Below are positions 27,014-36,267 of a DNA stretch of 64,000 bases, in pieces (the first letter of the stretch is position 1; every line of letters begins with the position of its first letter). A program made the translations under genes and the position numbers. This stretch comes from CAYPTY01 sp964413935 (lineage in GTDB: Bacteria; Bacteroidota; Rhodothermia; Balneolales; Balneolaceae). The stretch spans positions 1 to 64,000 of the forward strand of contig CAYPTY010000014.1 in the NCBI GenBank assembly GCA_964413935.1. Reading direction: 5' to 3'. The notes beneath the pieces were generated by a model. The model worked only from the letters and a program-made list of their open reading frames with translations. It was not told where the DNA came from and ran no database searches.

Positions 27014-28191
27014 TGAAATCACTTAAAACAATATTCGTATTTGCACTGCTGATGGTCGTCACAGCGGGGGCGCAGGCTCAGATCGCCGTCAAAGGTGATA
27101 TGGTTTACACCATGGAAGGGGAAGTTATTGAAAATGGTGTGGTTCTGATCAAAAGCGGAAAGATAGAGCGGGTAGGTGAGGCAGCCCGAATCCGCATTCC
27201 CGGAAACTATGAAGTATATGAGGCCAAAGTGGTTACCCCCGGTTTTGTGGATGCACATTCTGTTGTCGGGCTTGCAGGTTATTACAATGTAAGCGCAGAT
27301 CAGGATCAGCTGGAACGCTCAGATGCCATTCAACCCGAACTGCGCGCCATTGATGCCTTTAATGCCAGAGAACGACTGGTTTCTTACCTGCTGGAGCAGG
27401 GTATCACTACTGTGCATACCGGGCACGGTCCCGGTGCTGTGATCAGTGGACAAACCCTCATCGCGAAAACCTACGGTGAAAATGTAGAAGAGTCGGTTCT
27501 GGAAGAATCCAAAATGCTGGCCATGACGCTCGGATCTGCCGTTCGCAGTAACTTTTCCACTCCGGGAACCCGGGCCAAAGCAGTGGCAATGCTACGGCAG
27601 GCGCTGATTTCGGCTCAGGATTACAAAGAAAACGGTAAAAGCCGCAAACTGGATATGGAAGTACTGGTGCGGCTGCTGGATGGTGAGCTCACCGCCATGA
27701 TTACCGCCCATAAAGCCAACGATATCATGACTGCCCTGCGCATTCAGGAAGAGTTTGGTTTTAAGATGGTGCTGGATGGTGCAGCCGAAGCCTATCTGGT
27801 GATGGATGAAATCAAAGAAGCCGGAGTCCCTGTATTTGTTCACCCACCGATGATCCGTCTGGGTGGAGATGCTAAAAATGCTTCCTTGGAAACACCGGCA
27901 AAACTGCATGAAGCCGGGATTCCATTTGCCTTTCAGAGTGGTTTTGAAGGTTATGTGCCCAAAACACGGGTTATTCGGTACGAAGCAGCCATTGCAGCAG
28001 CCTTCGGACTCGGAATGGAAAACGCACTGGTCCATTCCACCATCGAGGCTGCTCGAATTCTGGGCATTGACGATCGTGTAGGATCCCTGAAAAGAGGCAA
28101 AGATGCAGATCTGGTGCTTTTTGACGGAGATCCTTTTGAATATACCACGCACGTTACCGGGGTAATCGTGAATGGTGAAAAGGTTAAATAA
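27013..28191 (+). CDS. Exported amidohydrolase-like protein, metal ligands degraded
   Basis: A 392-aa signal-peptide-bearing paralogue of the preceding gene (TGATG overlap). The fold markers persist: VDAHSV at about 80-85, MITAHKAND, and DRVGSLKRGKDADLVLF near the end. However, the first HxH is HSV (H82 kept, V84 instead of His). The HVSEA ligand region reads DGAAEA, and the YHTDDG catalytic region reads FQSGFEG. Catalysis by the normal mechanism is therefore unlikely. A structural or regulatory partner to the intact upstream enzyme is the simplest inference. Confidence 0.85.
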   Translation: MKSLKTIFVFALLMVVTAGAQAQIAVKGDMVYTMEGEVIENGVVLIKSGKIERVGEAARIRIPGNYEVYEAKVVTPGFVDAHSVVGLAGYYNVSADQDQLERSDAIQPELRAIDAFNARERLVSYLLEQGITTVHTGHGPGAVISGQTLIAKTYGENVEESVLEESKMLAMTLGSAVRSNFSTPGTRAKAVAMLRQALISAQDYKENGKSRKLDMEVLVRLLDGELTAMITAHKANDIMTALRIQEEFGFKMVLDGAAEAYLVMDEIKEAGVPVFVHPPMIRLGGDAKNASLETPAKLHEAGIPFAFQSGFEGYVPKTRVIRYEAAIAAAFGLGMENALVHSTIEAARILGIDDRVGSLKRGKDADLVLFDGDPFEYTTHVTGVIVNGEKVK

Positions 28192-28202
28192 AAATACAGC
28201 TT

Positions 28203-28652
28203 ATGCGTGCAAGCCTGATCACATTGTTTGAACGGGATCTTGACCGGGTAAAGGAAGAGATCCTGGCTTATGAGAATGAGGATGACCTCTGGAAAGTGCA
28301 GGGTGATATCAAAAACCCTCCGGCCAACCTGAGCCTGCATATCAGCGGTAATCTGCAGCACTTCTTCGGAGCCGTGCTCAGCGGTTCCGATTACAAACGG
28401 GATCGCGACTTTGAGTTCAATGGTACCGATGTGAGCCGGCATGACTTAATTGAAGATCTCGAAAGGGCCAAAAAAGTAGTTAGTTTTACACTGAATGCCC
28501 TGAATGAGGATGACCTGCAGAAAGAATTACCGCTGCAGCCTTTCGGCTATCCCATGACCACTGAGTTCTTTGTGATTCACCTCTATTCACACCTTTCCTG
28601 GCATCTGGGACAAATCAACTACCATCGCCGAATACTTCAGCTCGGAGCATAA
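28203..28652 (+). CDS. DinB-like / DUF1572-type putative metal-binding protein
   Basis: A 149-aa four-helix-bundle protein. The metal-ligand pattern of DinB-like proteins is visible as His in LSLHISGNLQH (about 40-50) and a second cluster HLSWHLGQINYHRR near 131-144. Relatives include bacillithiol/mycothiol-type thiol-S-transferases and many uncharacterised proteins. It follows the inactive amidohydrolase by 11 bases and likely shares the transcript, which ends at the hairpin at 28655-28684. Confidence 0.8.
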   Translation: MRASLITLFERDLDRVKEEILAYENEDDLWKVQGDIKNPPANLSLHISGNLQHFFGAVLSGSDYKRDRDFEFNGTDVSRHDLIEDLERAKKVVSFTLNALNEDDLQKELPLQPFGYPMTTEFFVIHLYSHLSWHLGQINYHRRILQLGA

Positions 28653-28654
28653 AA

Positions 28655-28684
28655 AAACCCGGTGCAGCTGGTCTGCCCGGGTTT
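28655..28684 (-). terminator. Terminator between convergent DinB-like and M14 genes
   Basis: AAACCCGG (28655-28662) pairs with CCGGGTTT (28677-28684). An inner GCAG/CTGC stem and the 5-base loop CTGGT lie inside, with a single bulged T. On the minus strand the stem runs into at least seven T residues (complement of 28651-28657), so it primarily ends the M14 peptidase transcript. It overlaps the DinB-like stop region and may stop both strands. Confidence 0.75.
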
Positions 28685-28710
28685 CATCGATTGCTTACTT
28701 ATTACTTATT

Positions 28711-31296
28711 TCAGTTTGCACTCTGGGAGCTGATGGTTTGGCCGAAGAATACCGCGTTGGCAAACAGTTTGTTTGTCCCATACCAGAAAGCCCGGAAATT
28801 CGGGTTATCGGTCATGGCTATAACCCTGCCCCCGCCATAGCGACTGATGACCACTGCTCCGGAACCTGCCAGTTTTTCGGTATTCTCATCCGATATATAC
28901 CCGCTGGCCAGAGGCTGTTCAGTATAGTACACAGGAGTTGAGTATGGATTTCTTCCTTTTTCGATAAAGAGTGTGCTGTTTCTGAAAAGGGTGATATCCT
29001 CATCATTGAATCCATAAGCCATTGGATGACTGAGATCCAGTTTCGCATTAAAAATGGCCCCGCCAATCACCTGTGCTCCGGAATCGTTGGAGCGGCGATA
29101 ATAAGGCTTGGTCTCTTCATCATTTCCATTATCCTCATCATCAGATAGTACATAATTCACTTTGGCAAGTCCTTCCTGTTTAGCCCATCGAAGTGCGCTT
29201 TTATATGCAATCAGCACGCCGCCGCTTGCAACCCAGTCTTTGATATCCTGAGTGGCGCCATCAGATAAATCGCCATAACCACCATTTGCCATTACGATCA
29301 CATTGTACCGGTCCAGATCCGCCGATGGTAAATCATCCTTGTCCAGAATGGTAACCGGAATATGGTAACGGGTATCAAACAGGTGCCAGGCTTCTCCTAC
29401 TTCATAGGATGAAACCCCGCTCCCGCCTATAATTGCCACGGAAGGCTTGCGTAGGACATCAAAGGTACGGCTTCCCAGATCGGAGCCTCCGGGCGTTAAT
29501 CCGGTGGAGACTGAATACACGGTGATGCCGTCTTCCTCCACAATGGCGTCCACAAGATCATGAACGGCCTGTTTATCGTCCTGAATACCCAGAGGAATCA
29601 TGATGCTTCCATAATCAAAGTCCTTGGTTCCATTTGCCGTTACCGCGGTGAATGGATTACTTGCCACTCTCACCCGCGCTCCGGCTTCCAGTAAGCGGTA
29701 GGCAGCCCGGGGAGCGTAGTATTCATCCCATTCAAAAATGTAGGCATAATCAGACTGCCCGCCGATGAGATTGCCTTTAGGTCTGCTCTCGCGGGTAAAC
29801 ATTGCTCCCGCCAGATCATCCCTGAACTGACGGTTGCTCAGCTCCGCAAAGGGAAGGTTAAAAGCGTAAGGCAGGGTCCAGGCCGAAACATCATAGAAGA
29901 GGCTGTCCTGAAAGGTGTTCCGGCGCTCAAACATGGCGGTAATCAGTTTGTACTGATCCTGGTTCGTGGGTACCACATATGCTGATCCGGGCTCAAATCG
30001 CTCTCCGTTTACAGTGAGTGTTTTGTCGAGCTGGAAAATTTCGATGTCGTGTTGGCTGATCAGCTCCGCCAGGTGCCAGCTTCTCGCTTTGTCATTCACA
30101 TCCCCAAATACATAGGCCTTGATGGAAGCATTTCCGGCCTCTTCCATCGCTTCCTTGTAGAATTCACGCTGATGTGCCAGTAAGTCTTCACGCAAATTAA
30201 CCCCGGCCTTAAAGGTAGAGAGGGATGCGGTTACCTGATTTCGGATGGCAAAGGGAAATGTAAGTGTGCCATTAACGGATTCCTGTGCATGTCCACGGGC
30301 GCTGGCCTGCTCAAACAGAATGCCGATGGCGCCATTCACATCAGGATAGGTTGAACCTTTTCCGTAATAATAGTCATCGAAGCTTTCTTCCGTGAAATAC
30401 AGATTCTGCATCTCGTCCAGGGCATCGGCATGATATTCAGCAATGGCTGCTGTGAGCAGCTGATTTCGCTGGGGAGTTAGCGGATGTGTACGGCTTGGTA
30501 TCCCCGGCTGGAAAAAGAAGGTGGAACTGGTACCCATCTCATGATAGTCGGTGAGCACATTGGGTTTCCATTCATGAAATTTGGCGATGCGGCCACGGCT
30601 TTCGGGATGTTGCACCGGCAGCCAGTCCCGATTCAGGTCAAACCAGTAGTGATTGGTTCTGCCTCCCGGCCATACTTCATTGTACTCACGGTTTTCCGGG
30701 TCGATGGTCAGCTTGCCGGTATTCTTGTGCATATTCACCCAGGAAGCAAAGCGCCCTAGGCCATCCGGGTTAAAGCTGGGATCCAGCAGAATTACAGCAT
30801 TGTTCAACAGTTCATTCACTTCGGCACTCTGAGCTGCCGCCAGATAGTACATCACCATCAGGGAGGCATTGGAACCACTGGCTTCATTGCCGTGGATACT
30901 GTATCCCATATAAAGCACCACCGGCATCGTTGAAATATCGAGCTGGTCTGATACCGCAGGATTGGTCAGCTTAACATGATCACTTTTTAGCTGATCCAGA
31001 TTTGCATGATTCTGTGGCGATGTAATGGTCAGCAGCACGCCTTCCCGGTTTTCATGGGTGCGATGGTGGGATTCAATGGTCACCCGATCTGAGACTTCGG
31101 CCAGCTTTTTGGCATAATTCACCAGCTGGTCGTGGCGAACATGCCACTCCCCAACCTGGAAACCGAGAAAGGACTCAGGGGTTGGAATTTCAGGGTTGTA
31201 TTGGGTGCCTTCTGGCAGGAAATATTCAATGGATACCTGCGCCTGAAGTGATGTTGCGAAGAGCAGAAGCAGCATCAGTAGGTACAACTTTTTCAT
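28711..31296 (-). CDS. Exported M14-family zinc carboxypeptidase with C-terminal amidotransferase-like domain
   Basis: An 861-aa secreted metallopeptidase. A signal peptide (to about 19, LQAQ) is followed by an M14 catalytic domain. HGNEASG supplies the first His/Glu zinc ligands (about 135-138), LTDYHEMG gives the third (about 254), and Glu in LFEQASARG (about 330) is the general base. A long middle region leads to a C-terminal flavodoxin/class-I-glutamine-amidotransferase-like domain (about 625-730, VAIIGGSGVSSYE and YNVIVMANGGYG) without an obvious catalytic Cys. This layout is seen in Bacteroidota M14 proteins. Probably degrades peptides outside the cytoplasm. Confidence 0.9.
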   Translation of the reverse strand: MKKLYLLMLLLLFATSLQAQVSIEYFLPEGTQYNPEIPTPESFLGFQVGEWHVRHDQLVNYAKKLAEVSDRVTIESHHRTHENREGVLLTITSPQNHANLDQLKSDHVKLTNPAVSDQLDISTMPVVLYMGYSIHGNEASGSNASLMVMYYLAAAQSAEVNELLNNAVILLDPSFNPDGLGRFASWVNMHKNTGKLTIDPENREYNEVWPGGRTNHYWFDLNRDWLPVQHPESRGRIAKFHEWKPNVLTDYHEMGTSSTFFFQPGIPSRTHPLTPQRNQLLTAAIAEYHADALDEMQNLYFTEESFDDYYYGKGSTYPDVNGAIGILFEQASARGHAQESVNGTLTFPFAIRNQVTASLSTFKAGVNLREDLLAHQREFYKEAMEEAGNASIKAYVFGDVNDKARSWHLAELISQHDIEIFQLDKTLTVNGERFEPGSAYVVPTNQDQYKLITAMFERRNTFQDSLFYDVSAWTLPYAFNLPFAELSNRQFRDDLAGAMFTRESRPKGNLIGGQSDYAYIFEWDEYYAPRAAYRLLEAGARVRVASNPFTAVTANGTKDFDYGSIMIPLGIQDDKQAVHDLVDAIVEEDGITVYSVSTGLTPGGSDLGSRTFDVLRKPSVAIIGGSGVSSYEVGEAWHLFDTRYHIPVTILDKDDLPSADLDRYNVIVMANGGYGDLSDGATQDIKDWVASGGVLIAYKSALRWAKQEGLAKVNYVLSDDEDNGNDEETKPYYRRSNDSGAQVIGGAIFNAKLDLSHPMAYGFNDEDITLFRNSTLFIEKGRNPYSTPVYYTEQPLASGYISDENTEKLAGSGAVVISRYGGGRVIAMTDNPNFRAFWYGTNKLFANAVFFGQTISSQSAN

Positions 31297-31411
31297 AGGA
31301 TGGTGTTTTTTTATGAATTAGCGGACAGGGATAGTAGCTCATCATAATTTAAAAATCAGCTTTTTTTTGGCGCTTATGCTGCCATGCAGTATGTTTTACA
31401 AATTTTTTGCA

Positions 31412-32671
31412 ATGCTGAAAACAACTTCCTGGTCAACGTTGAAATATGCACTGGGCCCCGGACTGCTGATGGCGGCAGCTGCGGTAGGCGTTTCTCATCT
31501 GGTTCAGTCTACCCGGGCCGGGGCCGATTATGGCTTTATGCTGATCTGGGCCATCATACTGGCCAATGTGTTTAAATATCCTTTTCTGGAATTCGGTCCC
31601 CGCTATGCCATTGCCACCAACGAAACCATGCTGGAAGGCATTAAACGTCTTGGCAGCTGGGCAAAATGGGTGTTCATCCTCTTTACGGTACTCAGCATGT
31701 TCACTATTCAGGCTGCAGTTACCATTGTAACGGCCAGCCTTGCACAGAAACTGATTGGAATTACACTCGCACCGTGGGTCTGGAGTGCCATTGTGCTTGT
31801 CATCATCGTGACTATTTTATCCATCGGCCGCTATTCTGTACTCGACAGCGCCATCAAATTGATAATGGTGGTACTCAGTATTTCCACGCTGGCAGCCATT
31901 GCCTTTGCGGCCTTTAACCATCAGCCCGATACACAGATAACCGAGCAGCCCGAACTCTGGAATTTTGCCGGGGTCAGTTTTCTTATTGCTCTGATGGGAT
32001 GGATGCCCATACCTGTGGATGCAGCCGTCTGGCATTCGGTGTGGACCCATGAGCGCATCAAACAAACGGGTCACACTCCAAAATTAAAAGAAAGCCTCAT
32101 CGATTTTAACATTGGCTACATTGGCGCAGGTATTCTAGCGGTTGCTTTTATGAGTCTTGGGGCGCTTGTTTTATATGGAAAAGGCATCGACCTGGCCGCA
32201 AGCGGTGCCGGTTTTGCCAATCAGTTTGTGAATATTTATACCAGCACTCTGGGCGACTGGACCTATTGGATTATCATCATCTGTGCTTTTTCCACTATGT
32301 TCAGCACCACGATCACCGTTACAGATGCCTATCCGCGCATCAGCCAGCGTATTTTATCCCTCGAAATAAAATCCTTCAGGGAAAGCGACCGGACCTATCG
32401 CCTGCTGCTGATTCTTATTTCAACGGTTTCCGTAGCTTTACTCTACTTTATGGGAGATAACTTTTCCCTGATGGTGGATCTGGCCACCTCTATGTCCTTC
32501 CTTATGGCACCGATCCTGGCCTATATCAATCACCGGCTGGTGCACAGTGATCACGTTCCGGATGCAATGAAACCGCCCCGATGGCTCAATCTGCTCAGCA
32601 GGGCCGGATTAGTTTTCCTTTCGGGTTTTGCTCTTTTGTTCATTTTGTGGAACTTCATCTCAGGTCAGTAA
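31412..32671 (+). CDS. Nramp-family transporter relative lacking the canonical metal-binding motif
   Basis: A 419-aa membrane protein if begun at ATG 31412 (the frame is open back to a TTG at 31367). The LeuT-type fold is suggested by GPGLLMAAAAVGVSH in TM1, eleven or so hydrophobic helices, and the inverted-repeat layout. Canonical Nramp transporters use DPGN in TM1; here the position reads VGVSH. In the presumed TM6 the usual MPH element reads MPIPVDA, so only Met-Pro remains. It belongs to the Nramp-related group whose ion preference differs from Mn/Fe carriers. Substrate uncertain. Haemolysin III follows 12 bases later. Confidence 0.85.
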   Translation: MLKTTSWSTLKYALGPGLLMAAAAVGVSHLVQSTRAGADYGFMLIWAIILANVFKYPFLEFGPRYAIATNETMLEGIKRLGSWAKWVFILFTVLSMFTIQAAVTIVTASLAQKLIGITLAPWVWSAIVLVIIVTILSIGRYSVLDSAIKLIMVVLSISTLAAIAFAAFNHQPDTQITEQPELWNFAGVSFLIALMGWMPIPVDAAVWHSVWTHERIKQTGHTPKLKESLIDFNIGYIGAGILAVAFMSLGALVLYGKGIDLAASGAGFANQFVNIYTSTLGDWTYWIIIICAFSTMFSTTITVTDAYPRISQRILSLEIKSFRESDRTYRLLLILISTVSVALLYFMGDNFSLMVDLATSMSFLMAPILAYINHRLVHSDHVPDAMKPPRWLNLLSRAGLVFLSGFALLFILWNFISGQ

Positions 32672-32683
32672 TTCAAGTAATCA

Positions 32684-33343
32684 TTGAAAAAGCTTTTCTC
32701 CAGAGTAGATGAACCATTCAACGGCTTCTCCCACCTGATCGGAGCCCTGGTTTCTGTATTTCTGCTGTTCTTGCTTATGGAAGCGGCAGAAAGCAATCCG
32801 GTTCGCTGCAAACTGGCTTTTGTCGTTTATGGCCTCAGCCTCATCGGTATGTTTGCCTCCAGCGCTATCTATCATTTGCTGAAGGTCCGGGAAGAAGCTA
32901 AAATTCAGCTGCAGCGCATCGACCATATCATGATTTTTTTCCTCATTGCCGGCAGTTATACCCCTATTGCCGCCATCGGATTGGATGAGATCAGCAGTTA
33001 TACCATTCTTATTATCATCTGGACTTTTGCTGCCGTTGGCGTAATTAAAAAAATCTACTGGCTCAATGCCCCACGGTGGATTTCAACCATTGTATATCTG
33101 GTAATGGGCTGGATAGCCATTTTCATCTTTCCTCAGCTCTGGCAGGCCATGCCCTTCAATTTCCTTCTCTGGATTATGATCGGCGGTGCTTTTTATTCAG
33201 TAGGGGCTGTTATCTATGCCACTCAGTTTCCGAACCCTTTTCCGGGGAAATTCGGTTATCATGAGATATGGCATTTATTCGTTATGGGCGGGGCGTTTTC
33301 CCACTTCTGGGCCATTTATGCCTTTCTGCCCAACGCAAACTGA
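32684..33343 (+). CDS. Haemolysin III / PAQR-family membrane protein
   Basis: A 219-aa seven-helix protein with the PAQR metal-site motifs: SSAIYHLL (about 65-72), DHIMIFFLIAGSYTP (about 85-99), and the C-terminal HEIWHLFVMGGAFSHFW (about 194-210), which carry the Ser, Asp and three His of the putative zinc centre. PAQR relatives include ceramidase-like receptors. In bacteria the role is poorly known, and haemolytic activity is not established for most. The start is TTG at 32684. It is tightly packed between the Nramp-like and large metalloprotease-like genes. Confidence 0.92.
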   Translation: MKKLFSRVDEPFNGFSHLIGALVSVFLLFLLMEAAESNPVRCKLAFVVYGLSLIGMFASSAIYHLLKVREEAKIQLQRIDHIMIFFLIAGSYTPIAAIGLDEISSYTILIIIWTFAAVGVIKKIYWLNAPRWISTIVYLVMGWIAIFIFPQLWQAMPFNFLLWIMIGGAFYSVGAVIYATQFPNPFPGKFGYHEIWHLFVMGGAFSHFWAIYAFLPNAN

Positions 33344-33349
33344 TCAGCT

Positions 33350-36259
33350 ATGAAGCAGATTCTGCTTTCTCTAATTTTATGGCTTTGTGTTTCTGCCATT
33401 GCGCAGGCTCAGATGATGTATCCAACCCAGTACCGGCCGGTGGGGCTGGGCTGGCAGGTGCTGGAAACCGGGCACTTCAAGATTATTTATCCTCAAGGGG
33501 ATGATTCCCTTGCTTACCGGGCCGGACAGATCCTGGAGCAGCAATATCCCATTGCGCAGGAGCTTATTGGAGGAGAACTGACCCGCTTTCCTTTTGTACT
33601 GAATAATTACAATGATCTTTCCAATGGCTTTGTATCCCCCTTTAACTTCCGCTCCGAGATTGAAACACCGCCCATCAAGGGAAAGCTCATTAATCCCAGA
33701 ACGGGCGACTGGTACGAGACCGTGCTTGCGCATGAACTGATCCATGCCCTGCATTTCAGTAAAAAGGGTGGAGTGCCCGATGTAATCGGCTGGTTTTGGC
33801 GTGACGCCCGGCGCATCACCCATGCCTGGGCGCCGGTGGGTATGCATGAAGGCATTGCTGTTTATCATGAATCCAATTCCGTGGACTCCTTTGGCAACGG
33901 AGGGCGCCTGAATTATCCCTTCTTCACCAATCGATTCAATGCCAATTTCGGCTCACCCCGCCGATGGGAAAACGGGCAAATCCTGCTTCCTTCCGATTTC
34001 AACATCCCTTTTAACCGGCATTATATAGCGGGATCGGAATTCATCCACTGGCTGCAGAAAAGCTATGGAGAGGATGTCACCCGCAAAAGCATTGAACAGC
34101 ATTACCGCTCCTTTTTTCTGGGTTACGGCTATGCCCTTCGCCAGACCACCGGAAAATGGCCGGGAGAACTGATTGATGATTTCCATCAGTATAAAGAAAA
34201 GAAAGAGCAGCAGCGGAAGGAAGAAATCGGAACAACAACCGATGCTTCTTCCCGCGTCATTGACCTGCCTTTTGGTGGAGAAGAGGTGAGTCGCCCCCAC
34301 TGGATAAACAATCAGGAGGTCCTTTTTACCGGTATTTTTTACGATGGTGTGAATGCATTCTATTCCTACCGTTTAGGGGATGGGAAAGTGAGTAAACGAT
34401 CGGAAGCCTTTCTTGTGGGCGATCAGAACTACGATCTGAAAAATGGAGATTTGATTTACGCCGGTTATGAAGGACATCCGGTTTATGATCTCACTTTCCG
34501 TACACAGATTTACCGGAAAAATCTGCAGCAGAGAAAAAGGAAATCATTCGGGGATAAACGCATGTTTGCTCCGACTTTTATGGAGGATAATATCCTGGCC
34601 CTGCAAACCCAGGATGTGGACAATCGATTATTGATCCTGGATGCAGATGGGGAAATTGAAGAAAGCTACACCTACCCCGACAGCCGGCTGGTGGAAGCGC
34701 GTTATGACGACTTCACAGGATTGATAGCTGTGATCCTCCAAACCAAAGGGGTGCAGGGAGTATGGCTGACCCGCCCGGAGCAGCTTTCCGGCCTGCACTT
34801 ACGCAAACCGGACGTAGCCATCGCCAATGCATCGGTATTTGATCTGCACTGGCATAAGGGAAAATTATACTTTACCGCCGATCCGGATGGAGTAATGAAT
34901 ATTTACCGCTACAATCCCCAAGATCAGAAACTCTTTCAAATTACCAATTCCCTCTATAATGCGATGGAGCCGGCCCTTTCGCCCGACGGCAATACCCTTG
35001 CCTTTGTGTTGCAGCAGGTAGATGAGCGCAAACTGGCATTCCTGGATAAAGATGACTTCCTGAACAGGGAAATTTCAGCTTCCCGGTGGAAAGAGAGTGA
35101 TCGCATTGCAAAGCGCCTGTCCACTCCGCTGCTTGGAACTGAAATCGATACCACCGGCTGGATGCGCTATTCCTATTCATCCCGTATCCCATGGATCAAG
35201 CCGCGCGGAATAGTACCCGTTTTTTCCGATGTAGCCGGAACCAACCTGAACCGCTATGGCGCAGCCATCCTCAGCGCCGATGTGCTCAACCGACATTCAT
35301 ACTATCTGGATGTAACCGCCTTTGAAAATCGTGCCTGGTATGAGTTTCAATACCGTAATACCACCTTTTATCCCGGTTTCAGAATTACAGCCCGTTCTGA
35401 ACCGGCAGTGGTGCGCTTCGGGGTAAGAAGTGCACAGGATCCCAATGTGGTTTTCAACTACCTTAATGTGCAGCAACGCAGGGAATTTAAACTCTCCATT
35501 CCATTTCAGTATCGCTTCAGGGCAGATACACGGCTTACTTCCATACTCTTTGAACCGGGTCTTTCATTTGAGCGTATTCGCTTCTTCAATGAAAACGGTT
35601 TACTGAACTCCGATTTTGCTGAACTCAATAATCTGAATGCCATCACTCAGATTAACTGGAGGGTGATGCAGCTTAGAAGAGACCTGCAACCCAGATCCGG
35701 TTTGATCCTGGTCAGCAGTGCGGAGCTGGGCCTGAACTCTGCAACTCAGGTTCAGCGATTGAGGGATCCTAACGGACAGCTGTTCGGGATTTTGCGTAAT
35801 TATGATGATTCAAAAGCTCTGTATGTGGGTACTTTCTGGTTTCTTTCCCCACTGGGTAGATACAATCAATCCATGAGACTGAATCTCTCGATGATTACCC
35901 AGACCGAAAGCCTGATCTTTAATACGGAATCGCTGGTACCTCTGGGTTTCGATGAGGATGTATTTACGGCCTTCGATAATAACACCCTGCGATTCAGCAC
36001 AAGATACCTGATTCCCCTTTTCTATCCGGATAAAGGCGGCATCACTTTACCCCTTGGTTTAAGCGCTATGTATCTGTCGCTGTTTACGCATACCCTTGGA
36101 AATTTTAGCGGAAATCAATTTTTCAACAATCCCAGAACGCTTGTTGGCGGAGGGCTTCGTTTCCGGCTGCGACTTTCCAATATAAATCTCGATATTGGCG
36201 CGGGTATTGCACTGGAACCCTCCAGAGGCAATACCAATTTCATCATTGGAGAATTTTAG
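33350..36259 (+). CDS. Exported gluzincin-like peptidase / beta-propeller / outer-membrane barrel protein
   Basis: A 969-aa protein with a signal peptide (to about 21, AIAQAQ). The N-terminal third has a zinc-protease signature, HELIH at 128-132, with a downstream EGIAVY (Glu167), the spacing of gluzincin (clan MA) peptidases. The middle (about 290-600) contains WD40/PD40-like repeats (DLHWHKGKLYFTADPDG, MEPALSPDGNTLAFV). The last third (about 620-969) is rich in alternating beta-strands ending in Phe, like a surface-antigen/Omp85-type barrel. This combination suggests an outer-membrane-anchored peptidase. It begins 6 bases after the haemolysin III gene. Confidence 0.8.
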   Translation: MKQILLSLILWLCVSAIAQAQMMYPTQYRPVGLGWQVLETGHFKIIYPQGDDSLAYRAGQILEQQYPIAQELIGGELTRFPFVLNNYNDLSNGFVSPFNFRSEIETPPIKGKLINPRTGDWYETVLAHELIHALHFSKKGGVPDVIGWFWRDARRITHAWAPVGMHEGIAVYHESNSVDSFGNGGRLNYPFFTNRFNANFGSPRRWENGQILLPSDFNIPFNRHYIAGSEFIHWLQKSYGEDVTRKSIEQHYRSFFLGYGYALRQTTGKWPGELIDDFHQYKEKKEQQRKEEIGTTTDASSRVIDLPFGGEEVSRPHWINNQEVLFTGIFYDGVNAFYSYRLGDGKVSKRSEAFLVGDQNYDLKNGDLIYAGYEGHPVYDLTFRTQIYRKNLQQRKRKSFGDKRMFAPTFMEDNILALQTQDVDNRLLILDADGEIEESYTYPDSRLVEARYDDFTGLIAVILQTKGVQGVWLTRPEQLSGLHLRKPDVAIANASVFDLHWHKGKLYFTADPDGVMNIYRYNPQDQKLFQITNSLYNAMEPALSPDGNTLAFVLQQVDERKLAFLDKDDFLNREISASRWKESDRIAKRLSTPLLGTEIDTTGWMRYSYSSRIPWIKPRGIVPVFSDVAGTNLNRYGAAILSADVLNRHSYYLDVTAFENRAWYEFQYRNTTFYPGFRITARSEPAVVRFGVRSAQDPNVVFNYLNVQQRREFKLSIPFQYRFRADTRLTSILFEPGLSFERIRFFNENGLLNSDFAELNNLNAITQINWRVMQLRRDLQPRSGLILVSSAELGLNSATQVQRLRDPNGQLFGILRNYDDSKALYVGTFWFLSPLGRYNQSMRLNLSMITQTESLIFNTESLVPLGFDEDVFTAFDNNTLRFSTRYLIPLFYPDKGGITLPLGLSAMYLSLFTHTLGNFSGNQFFNNPRTLVGGGLRFRLRLSNINLDIGAGIALEPSRGNTNFIIGEF

Positions 36260-36267
36260 TTCAGCAT

